From G963677325 sp963677325 (GTDB lineage Bacteria; Bacteroidota; Bacteroidia; Bacteroidales; Prolixibacteraceae): a stretch of DNA of 64,000 nt. Shown piece after piece: positions 26,316 through 34,591 of the stretch (its first letter is position 1; every line of letters begins with the position of its first letter). Below the pieces are notes generated by a model. It ran no database searches and was not told the DNA's origin. It was given only the letters and a program-made list of their open reading frames with translations. The translations under genes were made by a program, and so were the position numbers. Location: positions 248,001 to 312,000 of the forward strand of contig CAXXGM010000003.1 in assembly GCA_963677325.2 (NCBI GenBank), given 5' to 3'.

Positions 26316-27032
26316 ATGCTAAAATTAAGAAAATTGCGCGGCCATCTGAAGGGGATATTTTTCCTGTTCAGATTGCACAACATAGTACCATCCAATATTT
26401 TTGAGTTCATTGCTTACCTTGCCAAGCTCTCGCGTTGGATTAATAAACATTCTTCTTCAGGATTTTCCGATTATTATTCTTCTAAGTTGAATAATGACAA
26501 ACGGGAGGATTTGTATGCAAGAGTTGTATCAGCGGAGGATTTAAATAATGGAATAGACTACATTGAATTTGGGGTTTCAAGAGGAGTTTCGTTCCGATGG
26601 TGGGTGAAAAAAATAACCAATCAGAACAGCAGGTTTTATGGTTTCGACACTTTTGACGGCTTGCCCGAAAACTGGGGAAGTTTTAAAAAAGGAGATATGT
26701 CAAACGGTTGTTGCCCGCCCGACATAAACGATACAAGAGTAAAATTTTACCAGGGCCTTTTTCAACAGACTCTGAATAATTTTCTCAGCTCCTATGTTCC
26801 AAATAAAAGAAGAGTGATCCATCTTGATGCCGATTTGTATTCTGCTACCATTTATGTCCTTACTACAATGTCGCCCTACATCAAAAAAGGTGATATTCTT
26901 TTCTTTGATGAATTTAATGTTCCCTTGCATGAGTTTAAAGCATTTACAGAATGGAGCTCTTCATTCTATATTAATTACGAAGTACTCGGCAGCATGAATA
27001 ATTTTCATCAGGTAGCAATAAAGATCGCTTAA
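26316..27032 (+). CDS. TylF-like class I SAM methyltransferase
   Basis: The 238-residue protein resembles macrocin O-methyltransferase (TylF) family members found in polysaccharide loci. The SAM-binding motif is YIEFGVSRGVSFRWW (about residue 88), followed by YGFDTFDGLPENWG with the adenosine-contacting acidic residue, and HLDADLYSATIYVL with the metal-binding Asp. A DEFN segment (FFDEFNVPLHEF) supplies a further metal ligand. It probably methylates a sugar hydroxyl or a small precursor. The gene lies 106 nt after the glycosyltransferase in the same orientation; a -7-like TATTTTTG around 26227 might give it separate expression. Confidence 0.82.
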   Translation: MLKLRKLRGHLKGIFFLFRLHNIVPSNIFEFIAYLAKLSRWINKHSSSGFSDYYSSKLNNDKREDLYARVVSAEDLNNGIDYIEFGVSRGVSFRWWVKKITNQNSRFYGFDTFDGLPENWGSFKKGDMSNGCCPPDINDTRVKFYQGLFQQTLNNFLSSYVPNKRRVIHLDADLYSATIYVLTTMSPYIKKGDILFFDEFNVPLHEFKAFTEWSSSFYINYEVLGSMNNFHQVAIKIA

Positions 27033-27044
27033 ATGCATATATTT

Positions 27045-27073
27045 AATTTCGTAATTCGTAATTCGTAATTCTT
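27045..27073 (+). repeat. Period-7 tandem repeat (AATTCGT) upstream of the aminotransferase gene
   Basis: The run consists of AATTTCGT, AATTCGT (27053-27059), AATTCGT (27060-27066) and AATTCTT (27067-27073) and ends five bases before the ATG at 27079. It is the same heptamer as the array before tRNA-Val at 220-244. Confidence 0.85.
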
Positions 27074-27078
27074 CAAAG

Positions 27079-28212
27079 ATGAGTCTGAACAAACCTATAT
27101 TGATGGTCGATCTTAACGGACAATATTTAAGATTAAAAGCAAAGATCGATCAGGCTATCCAGGAAGTGATTGATTCATCATCATTCATTAATGGAGAATC
27201 AGTTAAACTCCTGGCCCGGGAACTTGAAGAATATTCCGGATCAAAGTATGTTGTCCCCTGTGGAAATGGAACGGAAGCCTTGCAGATCGCCTATATGGCT
27301 CTTGGCTTGAATCGGGGCGATGAAGTGATCATGCCTGCATTCAATTATGTGGCTTCGGCAGAAGCTGCTGTTTTATTGGGATTAAAACCGGTATTTATCG
27401 ATGTCCGGGCTGATTCCTTCAACATGAATGAAGATTTATTGGACGATTTAATAACAGGGGATACAAGGGCCATCGTTGCGGTACACCTTTTCGGTCAGGC
27501 CGCCAATATGGAAGAAATATTAAACATCGCGGACAAGCAGGGAATAGATGTAATCGAAGATAATGCCCAATCACTTGGATGTGAATATTCATTCTTATCG
27601 GGTGAAAAGTTCAACACCGGCACAATGGGCCGGATAAACACCAACTCCTTTTTCCCCACCAAAAATTTAGGATGCTTTGGTGACGGCGGCGCCATCTTTA
27701 CAAATGACCATGAACTGGCCAAAAGAGCTGAAATGATTTCCCGTCATGGCCAGGGTCAGAAATACAATTATGAAATTATTGGTTGTAATTCAAGGCTGGA
27801 TACCATTCAGGCTGCAATACTCAGAGTAAAACTGCGGTATCTGAATGATTTCATCAAACGAAGGATAGAAGCCGGAAGGCAATATGACAAGCTTTTAAAC
27901 CATGTGGAGGGAGTAATAAGACCCGCAAGGAAACCTTACTGCAATCATGTCTATAATCAGTACCTGATCAGGGTAAACAACCGCGATAAGGTCCAGGAAG
28001 AACTGAAAAAAGCTGGAATTCCGACCATGATTTATTATCCCTCTCCTCTGCATCTGCAGAAGGCTTATGAGTACCTCGGGTACAAAGCGGGTGATTTCCC
28101 TGTTTCGGAAAAACTCTGCAAAGAAGTGCTTGCTTTGCCTATTCATACGGAGATTACTCCTGCGCAACAGGAATATATCGTTGATACGCTTTCTAAAATT
28201 CTTAATTCGTAA
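27079..28212 (+). CDS. DegT/DnrJ/EryC1/StrS aminotransferase (WbpE-like)
   Basis: The 377-residue PLP enzyme belongs to the sugar 3-/4-aminotransferase family. Visible features are ILMVDLNGQYLRLKAKID at the start, CGNGTEALQIAYMAL for cofactor phosphate, EDNAQSLGCEY with the PLP Asp, and SFFPTKNLGCFGDGGAIFT with the Schiff-base lysine. The neighbouring WbpD-like acetyltransferase and WbpB-like dehydrogenase place it as the WbpE-type UDP-2-acetamido-2-deoxy-3-oxo-glucuronate aminotransferase, making the 3-amino intermediate of UDP-2,3-diacetamido-glucuronate. Gaps to the next two genes are 5 and 2 nt, so the three form a tight cassette. Confidence 0.9.
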   Translation: MSLNKPILMVDLNGQYLRLKAKIDQAIQEVIDSSSFINGESVKLLARELEEYSGSKYVVPCGNGTEALQIAYMALGLNRGDEVIMPAFNYVASAEAAVLLGLKPVFIDVRADSFNMNEDLLDDLITGDTRAIVAVHLFGQAANMEEILNIADKQGIDVIEDNAQSLGCEYSFLSGEKFNTGTMGRINTNSFFPTKNLGCFGDGGAIFTNDHELAKRAEMISRHGQGQKYNYEIIGCNSRLDTIQAAILRVKLRYLNDFIKRRIEAGRQYDKLLNHVEGVIRPARKPYCNHVYNQYLIRVNNRDKVQEELKKAGIPTMIYYPSPLHLQKAYEYLGYKAGDFPVSEKLCKEVLALPIHTEITPAQQEYIVDTLSKILNS

Positions 28213-28217
28213 TTAAA

Positions 28218-28790
28218 ATGAAACCTTATTTTGCTCATCCAACCGCCATCATTGACGAAAATTGTGTGATAGGAGAAGATACTAAGATCTGGCATTTTTG
28301 CCACATCATGAATGGAAGCACGATAGGGCGCATGTGCAATCTCGGGCAAAATGTGGTGGTTTCGCCCCAGGTGATATTGGGCGATCATGTGAAGGTACAA
28401 AATAATGTCTCCATCTATACAGGAGTTATCTGTGAAGACGATGTATTTCTGGGGCCTTCGATGGTATTTACCAATGTGATCAATCCAAGGAGCGCTGTTC
28501 CCCGCAAGGACGAATACCGCAAAACAATAGTCAGGCGAGGGGCCACAATCGGTGCCAATGCCACCATTGTCTGTGGCAATGAAATTGGAGAATATGCCAT
28601 GATCGGCGCAGGGTCGGTGGTAACAAAAGAAGTTCCTCCGTATGCTCTTGTTTATGGAAATCCCGCCCGGCAAAAAGGATGGGTGAGTGAATACGGACAT
28701 AGGCTGGAATTCAATAAACAGGGAATTGGAACCTGCCCTGAAACCGGTCAGACCTATTTATTGATTGATAATGTACTAAAGAAACTTTAG
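28218..28790 (+). CDS. Sugar 3-N-acetyltransferase, left-handed beta-helix (WbpD-like)
   Basis: The 190-residue protein is built from hexapeptide repeats ([LIV]-G-x4; for example CVIGEDTKIWHF, SVVTKEVPPYALVYGNPA), the signature of trimeric left-handed beta-helix acyltransferases. HFCHIMNGSTIGRMCNLGQNV at the start and GNPARQKGWVSEYG at the end resemble WbpD/WlbB, which acetylates the 3-amino group of UDP-2-acetamido-3-amino-2,3-dideoxy-glucuronate using acetyl-CoA. Its position between the WbpE-like and WbpB-like genes supports this. Specificity for the glucuronate rather than another amino sugar is inferred from context. Confidence 0.88.
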   Translation: MKPYFAHPTAIIDENCVIGEDTKIWHFCHIMNGSTIGRMCNLGQNVVVSPQVILGDHVKVQNNVSIYTGVICEDDVFLGPSMVFTNVINPRSAVPRKDEYRKTIVRRGATIGANATIVCGNEIGEYAMIGAGSVVTKEVPPYALVYGNPARQKGWVSEYGHRLEFNKQGIGTCPETGQTYLLIDNVLKKL

Positions 28791-28792
28791 AA

Positions 28793-29767
28793 ATGAAGAA
28801 CTTTGCTTTAATAGGAGCCGCAGGATACGTTGCTCCACGACACATGAACGCGATAAAGGAAACCGGCAATAAATTGGTGGCCGCTTTTGACCCATACGAC
28901 GGGGTCGGAATAATGGACCGCTATTTCCCTGAAGCAAAATTCTTTGTCGAATTTGAACGTTTTGACCGGTATCTCGAAAAACTGAAATATGAAAAGGGGT
29001 TGACACTGGATTACATCAGCATTACTTCTCCGAATTATCTTCACGATTCCCATATTCGTGTGGCGCTTCGGAGAGGGGCAGACGCGATATGTGAAAAGCC
29101 GCTTGTATTGAATCCATGGAACATTGATGCCCTGGAAAGTGTGGCAAAAGAGACCGGTAAAAAGATCTATACCATTTTACAACTCCGGCTGCATCCTGTA
29201 ATCATAGCCCTTAAGGAAAAGATTAAAAACGGCCCCTCTGATAAAGTATATGACATCGACCTGACTTACATCACCTCGCGGGGAAATTGGTATTACACTT
29301 CCTGGAAAGGCGACATTTCAAAATCAGGAGGAATCGCCACAAATATTGGCATCCACTTCTTTGATATGCTTACCTGGATATTTGGGGATGTCAAAGAAAA
29401 CATTGTTCACCTTCATACTCATGACCGTGCCTCGGGAGTGCTTCGGCTGGAGAAAGCCAATGTGCGCTGGTTTCTCAGCATTAACAAGGAAACTCTGCCG
29501 GACGAGATCAGTCAAAAAGGCCAGACCACTTTCCGATCTATCACCATCGAAGGGGAAGAATTTGAATTCAGTGAAGGGTTCACTGATCTTCACACCCGAA
29601 GTTACGAGGAAATACTGAAGGGCAACGGATTTCAAATAGGTGAAGCAAGGAAGTCAATTGAAATTGTTTACAACATACGAAAACAGATCCCGTTAGGATT
29701 ACAGGGGAATTTTCATCCTTTTGCTCAGAAACCTTTGTCATTGCATCCATTTTCACGCTTGGACTGA
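28793..29767 (+). CDS. Gfo/Idh/MocA oxidoreductase (WbpB-like)
   Basis: The 324-residue protein has an N-terminal Rossmann fold with FALIGAAGYVAPRHMNAIKE, the EKPLVL motif (ICEKPLVLNPWN) carrying the catalytic-region lysine, and a C-terminal alpha/beta domain with GGIATNIGIHFFDMLTW containing the conserved His. It resembles WbpB/WlbA, the NAD-dependent UDP-N-acetyl-2-amino-2-deoxyglucuronate dehydrogenase that oxidises C3 before transamination. It starts 2 nt after the acetyltransferase gene. The UDP-GlcNAc 6-dehydrogenase (WbpA) needed upstream in the pathway is not in this window. Confidence 0.88.
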   Translation: MKNFALIGAAGYVAPRHMNAIKETGNKLVAAFDPYDGVGIMDRYFPEAKFFVEFERFDRYLEKLKYEKGLTLDYISITSPNYLHDSHIRVALRRGADAICEKPLVLNPWNIDALESVAKETGKKIYTILQLRLHPVIIALKEKIKNGPSDKVYDIDLTYITSRGNWYYTSWKGDISKSGGIATNIGIHFFDMLTWIFGDVKENIVHLHTHDRASGVLRLEKANVRWFLSINKETLPDEISQKGQTTFRSITIEGEEFEFSEGFTDLHTRSYEEILKGNGFQIGEARKSIEIVYNIRKQIPLGLQGNFHPFAQKPLSLHPFSRLD

Positions 29768-29857
29768 TTTCAGGAAGTATCCTGTCTTTCTGTTTTTATT
29801 TTTAATTTTAGCTGGTTATATGTATTGATTCTTTTTTTATTAATACAAAAGAAGTGA

Positions 29858-30943
29858 ATGGGAAAGACTGATACCATTATTTTTATTAAACCAACAGATT
29901 CATCGTTTATTTCAATAGATCAGAGGATCCTTGAGAAACATTACAATGTAATTCCTTTTTTGCTCGGACAGAATAAGGGTAAAGGAATGTATTTCATGAA
30001 TCTCTTTCTGATGGTCCTGTTTCTTCTTAAAAATGCCTCGAAAAGTGGTGCCTTTATTTGTTGGTTCGGCGATTATCATGCCGCGGTAATGGTGTTTATG
30101 GCCAAATTGACTCATAAACCCTCTTTGATACTCGCCGGTGGGCAGGAAGCCATTTGTTATAAAGAGCTTGGTAAAGGAGTTTATCTGAAAAAACTAAGAG
30201 GATTGTTCGTAAAGTATGCTCTCCGGAATTGTTCCATGATACTGCCCAACCACCAGTCGCTGATGTATCATGAAAACCATTTTTATAATCAGGAACATCC
30301 GCATATTGATGGAATAAACCATTATGTGAAAAAGATTAAAGGGGCCGTCCGGGTGATACCAAACGGAATCGATCCCTCGCGGATTGATCGTAATCCTGCG
30401 ATTAAAAAAGATCAGAATCTGGTACTTACGGTCGGCACGATGAACAAGCTTTCCGACTTTTACAATAAAGGATATGACTTGTTTATAGAACTGGCCAAAC
30501 GATGCAAAAACTATGATTTTGTGGCCATTGGCGTAAAAAGATCGTCGTTGGAGTGGATTGAGGAGAATTACAGGATTAGTGAAGTAAGTAACCTGAAGGT
30601 TATTCCCGCTTTTTGTCCTGCTGACGTTTTAAAGGAGTATTACAACAAGGCAAAAGTGTACCTGCAGGTTTCAATAACGGAAGGAATGCCCAATAGTCTT
30701 GGAGAAGCAATGCTTTGCGAATGCATTCCCGTCGGATCTGATGTTAACGGCATTCCGGATGCGATCGGAGATACCGGGATCATCATTAAACACCGGGATC
30801 TGGATGAGCTTGAGCAGGCGCTTTACAAGGCTATGTCAATGGAAACAGGTGCAAGAGCCAGGATACATACCCTTGAGAATTTTTCTCTTCAAAACAGGGA
30901 AAACAAGCTGGTTGAAGCCCTGAAAATCCAACTGAATAAATAA
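29858..30943 (+). CDS. Glycosyltransferase family 4
   Basis: The 361-residue GT-B enzyme has a divergent N-terminal domain (FICWFGDYHAAVMVFMAK, then SLILAGGQEA) and a standard C-terminal donor domain: RVIPNGIDPSRI, VLTVGTMNK, and SITEGMPNSLGEAMLCECIPVGSDVNGIP, which contains the E-x7-E nucleotide-sugar motif. It probably adds one sugar during repeat-unit or glycolipid assembly on the cytoplasmic face of the membrane. It is followed after 3 nt by another glycosyltransferase gene, so the two are cotranscribed. Confidence 0.85.
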   Translation: MGKTDTIIFIKPTDSSFISIDQRILEKHYNVIPFLLGQNKGKGMYFMNLFLMVLFLLKNASKSGAFICWFGDYHAAVMVFMAKLTHKPSLILAGGQEAICYKELGKGVYLKKLRGLFVKYALRNCSMILPNHQSLMYHENHFYNQEHPHIDGINHYVKKIKGAVRVIPNGIDPSRIDRNPAIKKDQNLVLTVGTMNKLSDFYNKGYDLFIELAKRCKNYDFVAIGVKRSSLEWIEENYRISEVSNLKVIPAFCPADVLKEYYNKAKVYLQVSITEGMPNSLGEAMLCECIPVGSDVNGIPDAIGDTGIIIKHRDLDELEQALYKAMSMETGARARIHTLENFSLQNRENKLVEALKIQLNK

Positions 30944-30946
30944 GTA

Positions 30947-32014
30947 ATGAAGGAAAAGGATAAGAGAATTTTATTACTGACAGATGGCAATATCGATAAT
31001 GCTAGTTCCCGCATTCGTGCCATTCAGTACATCCCTTATCTGCAAAAGAATGGTTTCAATGTGATGCTTATTCCCCGGATTACGAAAAAATCTTCTAATC
31101 CGGTCAGGCGTTTCTTTTTCTTCCCGCTTTTGAAAAGATGGTATTATTTAAAACGTGTAATTGCAATAAAATATTTTACGTGGGATCTTGTGTTTGTTCA
31201 ACGGACTTTTCTTTCTGAAAGTCTTCTGAAATCGCTCAGGAACAGAAAAATTCCCCTGCTTTTCGATTTTGATGACGCTATTCACCTCAACAAAAAGAAA
31301 CCGGAAAATAAGAGGAAGACTGCCTCGATGATCAGGTATGCCGCGAAGGTAATTGTAAGCACCGAATTTCTGAAAGAATTCTGTAATCAGAATCAGAAGG
31401 ATCCGGTAATTATTCCCTCACCGGTTGAAACGGATCGTATTACCCCTGTCGAAAAGTCTGCACTACGACCTGTGACAATAGGATGGATGGGCTCCGAATG
31501 GACAACGGATTTTTTGAAAATTATAGAAAACCCTTTGCAAAATTTGGCCAAAAAATATTCCTTTCGCTTTTTGACTGTTGGAACAAAGCCTGGCTTTATG
31601 ATTGATGGGATAAATCATGAATCCGTTGAATGGTCATTCGAGATTGAAAATTCTCATATCGGGGAGATGAATATCGGGGTAATGCCCTTGCCCGATACGG
31701 AATGGTCGCGTTCAAAAGGAGGTTATAAACTATTGCAATACATGTCCGGAGGAATTCCCTGTGTGGCCAGTCCGGTAGGAATCAACAGTTCGATCATAAA
31801 TCCGGGGATCAATGGTTTTCTTGCTTCCAATGACCAGGAATGGTTTGAATCGCTTGAAAAACTGATTAAAGATCCTGAATTGAGGAGAGAACTCGGGGAG
31901 CAGGGAAGAAAAGATGCAGTTGAACTGTACAGCAGGGAAGTATGTGCTGAAAAATTAATGAATGTAATCGAGACGTTTAAACGACCAAACGACTGCACGA
32001 TAACACGCTCGTGA
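30947..32014 (+). CDS. Glycosyltransferase family 4
   Basis: The 355-residue protein has a GT-B layout: ILLLTDGNIDNASSRIRA at the start, LLFDFDDAIHLNKKK in the middle, IIPSPVETDRITP, TIGWMGSEWTTDFL opening the donor domain, and GGYKLLQYMSGGIPCVASPVG at the nucleotide-binding site. The ASSRIRAI segment and FDFDDA are typical of the GT4 group that acts on O-antigen or exopolysaccharide intermediates. Its C-terminal tail overlaps an upstream alternative GTG start of the methyltransferase gene by 4 nt. Donor and acceptor are unknown. Confidence 0.83.
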   Translation: MKEKDKRILLLTDGNIDNASSRIRAIQYIPYLQKNGFNVMLIPRITKKSSNPVRRFFFFPLLKRWYYLKRVIAIKYFTWDLVFVQRTFLSESLLKSLRNRKIPLLFDFDDAIHLNKKKPENKRKTASMIRYAAKVIVSTEFLKEFCNQNQKDPVIIPSPVETDRITPVEKSALRPVTIGWMGSEWTTDFLKIIENPLQNLAKKYSFRFLTVGTKPGFMIDGINHESVEWSFEIENSHIGEMNIGVMPLPDTEWSRSKGGYKLLQYMSGGIPCVASPVGINSSIINPGINGFLASNDQEWFESLEKLIKDPELRRELGEQGRKDAVELYSREVCAEKLMNVIETFKRPNDCTITRS

Positions 32015-32067
32015 CAGTCAGGAAGTTCCGTACTCGTTTAGGCGTCAAAAATTTAATGCAACAATTT

Positions 32068-33018
32068 ATGAATAAGGAACTAAAGTGTAGAATTTGCGGG
32101 AATGAGGATCAAAATCAATCAATAATAGCCGCTGAAAAACTAATGGGCTTCGGTGATGAATTTCTGTATTTTGAATGTTCCCGTTGCCGTTGTGTCCAGA
32201 TAGATCAAATCCCCGGTGATCTTGCAAAATATTACCCTCAGGAATACTATTCTTATCAGGAGCCCTCGTTTGAAAGAAAACTGAATCCTGTTCTTTACTT
32301 TTTAAAGAGAAGTCTTGCGAAATACTACACCGGCCACTTCAATTTAACGGGTTGGTTTTTATCTTTTTTCCTGGAGCATCCTTTCCCCTGGCTGAAGTCG
32401 AACATTGTAGATTTCAATACCAAAATTCTTGACGTCGGCTGCGGCTCCGGCAGAAAAATGCTGTCCATGCAGCGCAGCGGTTTTAAAAACCTGGCCGGGA
32501 TCGACCCTTTCAACAGCGCTGATATCGTGTATAAAAGCGGATTAACGATTCTTAAAAAGGATATTTTCCAGGTCAGGGAAAAATACCAGTTTATCATGCT
32601 TCACCACTCTTTTGAACACATGGAGACCCCGGGGAAAGTCCTGAATAAACTCGTTGAACTGCTTCAGCCTGGCGGACATATCCTGATTCGGATACCAGTC
32701 GCCAACTCCTATGCCTGGCGGAAATACAAGACCAACTGGTTTGCCCTGGATGCGCCGCGCCATCTTTTCCTTCATACCGCCGAGAGCATCAGATTACTGG
32801 CTGAACAAGCTGATCTTAAAATAGATTCCGTCGATTACGACTCTCCCTCAGCCCAATTGCTTTTCTGCGAAACGTATCTCAGGGGATTGCATCCTTACCA
32901 GGAAAATCACCTCTTCTCCAAAAAGGAAAAACGTCGTTTCAGTAATGAAATCAAACGCCTGAACGGAATCAACGACGGCGATTGCGCCTGCTTTATCCTG
33001 TCGCGGAAAAATGATTGA
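32068..33018 (+). CDS. Class I SAM methyltransferase with N-terminal zinc-binding motif
   Basis: The N-terminus has two Cys pairs (KCRICGNED and FECSRCRCVQ), a small zinc ribbon common in sugar methyltransferases of polysaccharide loci. The SAM-binding motif I is ILDVGCGSGRKML, motif II-like GIDPFN follows, and FIMLHHSFEHMETPGKVLNKL with GGHILIRIPV completes the Methyltransf_11/23-type domain. The frame opens with a GTG at 32011 that overlaps the previous gene (GTGA); the ATG at 32068, starting MNKELKCRIC, fits the family better (316 aa). Its likely role is O- or C-methylation of a sugar nucleotide or of a finished chain end. Confidence 0.82.
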   Translation: MNKELKCRICGNEDQNQSIIAAEKLMGFGDEFLYFECSRCRCVQIDQIPGDLAKYYPQEYYSYQEPSFERKLNPVLYFLKRSLAKYYTGHFNLTGWFLSFFLEHPFPWLKSNIVDFNTKILDVGCGSGRKMLSMQRSGFKNLAGIDPFNSADIVYKSGLTILKKDIFQVREKYQFIMLHHSFEHMETPGKVLNKLVELLQPGGHILIRIPVANSYAWRKYKTNWFALDAPRHLFLHTAESIRLLAEQADLKIDSVDYDSPSAQLLFCETYLRGLHPYQENHLFSKKEKRRFSNEIKRLNGINDGDCACFILSRKND

Positions 33019-33118
33019 AAGTTTCCCTCAGCACCAGGGTCATCCAATATTTTTTATCGGTAATACTGTTGCGGGTTGAGACGTAAGGAAGAGGATGGCT
33101 AAAAAGTCTGTTTCCGAT

Positions 33119-33144
33119 CCATTGCCGTCAGCTTTAGCTGACGG
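33119..33144. repeat. REP-like palindrome (CCATTGCCGTCAG class)
   Basis: CCATTG is followed by the 20-bp palindrome CCGTCAGCTTTAGCTGACGG at 33125-33144. It matches the outer and inner parts of the element at 2565-2698. It lies between the end of the polysaccharide block and the convergent metallophosphoesterase gene, where it may also act as a terminator. Confidence 0.8.
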
Positions 33145-33156
33145 TACGGGGAATGC

Positions 33157-34524
33157 CTACAAATCCACCTCTTTTTTATCTGCCAGCAAATGCTTGCCAT
33201 ATCGGTATTGATACAATGCCACCCGCAGTTTTTTCTTGTCTGACTTAACTGGAGCAATCGTCACGAAATGCATTTTAATGGTGTCTTGCTCTATTACGGC
33301 GCTTTTGTCACGGGTTTTCTGATCTTCCCAGGTGCCGGAATTGGCGTAAATACAAGCTTCTCCATCGAGGTTGGTATATGATTTAATCATCGGTTTGTGA
33401 GTATGACCGAAAACAACAATACGCGCACCGGATAGGGAATTCTGGAAATACTGCACCTTCGCCTGATCGTCGATGAACTCCGTTTTCAGACTGCCCACGA
33501 TCGCCTTGTTGATATCCGTCATGACGGCGACATTGTTGTATTTTTCACGCGCATCCCAATTGGTCTGAGTAAACAATCCGTTATACAGATTCATCTGAAT
33601 GCTGCCGTCTGTCGCACTGTTTTTAGGTAAAATTTCATTAATGGAGTAAGTCTTCGTGTAATGCCCCACGTTTGTCCTGATAATCGGGTCGGCGAAATTG
33701 TCTTTCACGTAAATAACCCCCTCCATCACCGTCTTCCACAGGGTATAATAAATGTATTTGCTGTATTGTTCGGCATTACCTGCATCGTTTAGCGTTACGG
33801 CGGGCACTTTTGTAGCCGCCTCGGGTGTGGTAGGATCCGTAAACGAGTTGGCAGCGATGCGGGCGAAGAAATAGCCGGGAGGCAAAATAGCGCCTGGAGC
33901 GTCGGTATCATTGGCATTTGGAGTCATCGAACTGAAGAAATCGTACCGGTTGCCGTGCTCGACGGCTATCTGGGCATAACCGTCGGGATGATAGGTGCCG
34001 ATAGCAGACTTATCCCCTGCGTCGCGAGCCTGATTCACGCCCGGCATTGCAATGTTGACATTCTCCGGCGAGAATCCCATATCGTGATTGCCGGGAACAT
34101 AAGTGAGTTTTATCTTCCCATCCTTGATGATGCCGTTCAGCACATCGAAAACGCCCTGATTCGCCGCTACCGTTTTTCTGACGAAATCGGCCTGCGAACC
34201 GCTGCCATAAGTATCCGTCCGTGTCGGGATATACCACTCGTCAAACATATCTCCCGCAATAACCAGTTCCTTGATGGTGCCCGACGACCGCACCTCGTTG
34301 AGAAATTGCTCCAACCGTTTCAGGTGTTTCACGTTTTCTGAATACGACAAGTCGTTTCCAAGGTGCAAATCGCTTATCACAACCATCTTATCCCGCTCGT
34401 TGCTGCTGCTCTCACTGATGGTGTCGAACGGATTTGTAGAAACCGTTTCTTCGTCGGTCTTACCGCACGATACCAAATTAAGGGCCGATACAACCAATAA
34501 AAGTACAAAGTAGATTTTTTTCAT
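33157..34524 (-). CDS. Metallophosphoesterase lipoprotein
   Basis: The 455-residue protein has a lipoprotein signal (lipobox LVSC, Cys20) and a calcineurin-like phosphoesterase domain. The dimetal motifs appear in order: DLHLG (about residue 52), GDMFDEW, PGNHDMGF, and FGHTHKP near 375. This set is typical of the Metallophos superfamily (phosphodiesterases, UDP-2,3-diacylglucosamine hydrolase-like enzymes). The EW after GDMFD resembles LpxH-type proteins, but the export signal and long insert between motifs make a periplasmic or surface hydrolase more likely. Substrate unknown. An IS4-family element is inserted 68 bp upstream of its start, which could disturb its promoter. Confidence 0.85.
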   Translation of the reverse strand: MKKIYFVLLLVVSALNLVSCGKTDEETVSTNPFDTISESSSNERDKMVVISDLHLGNDLSYSENVKHLKRLEQFLNEVRSSGTIKELVIAGDMFDEWYIPTRTDTYGSGSQADFVRKTVAANQGVFDVLNGIIKDGKIKLTYVPGNHDMGFSPENVNIAMPGVNQARDAGDKSAIGTYHPDGYAQIAVEHGNRYDFFSSMTPNANDTDAPGAILPPGYFFARIAANSFTDPTTPEAATKVPAVTLNDAGNAEQYSKYIYYTLWKTVMEGVIYVKDNFADPIIRTNVGHYTKTYSINEILPKNSATDGSIQMNLYNGLFTQTNWDAREKYNNVAVMTDINKAIVGSLKTEFIDDQAKVQYFQNSLSGARIVVFGHTHKPMIKSYTNLDGEACIYANSGTWEDQKTRDKSAVIEQDTIKMHFVTIAPVKSDKKKLRVALYQYRYGKHLLADKKEVDL

Positions 34525-34581
34525 TATGCAATAAATATATTAGTGATAAATCATTACCATTCCATGCATCATCATCTTAGC

Positions 34582-34591
34582 CCCGCTACAG
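34582..34591 (+). repeat. Target-site duplication, left copy (10 bp)
   Basis: CCCGCTACAG lies directly left of the IS inverted repeat and is repeated directly to its right at 36030-36039. A 10-bp duplication is in the range known for IS4-family elements. Confidence 0.9.

Noticed and set aside
32011..32067. GTG start at 32011 for the methyltransferase
   Set aside because: The 19 extra residues show no similarity to the family and the zinc-ribbon starts right after the ATG at 32068; the GTGA overlap remains a possible alternative.
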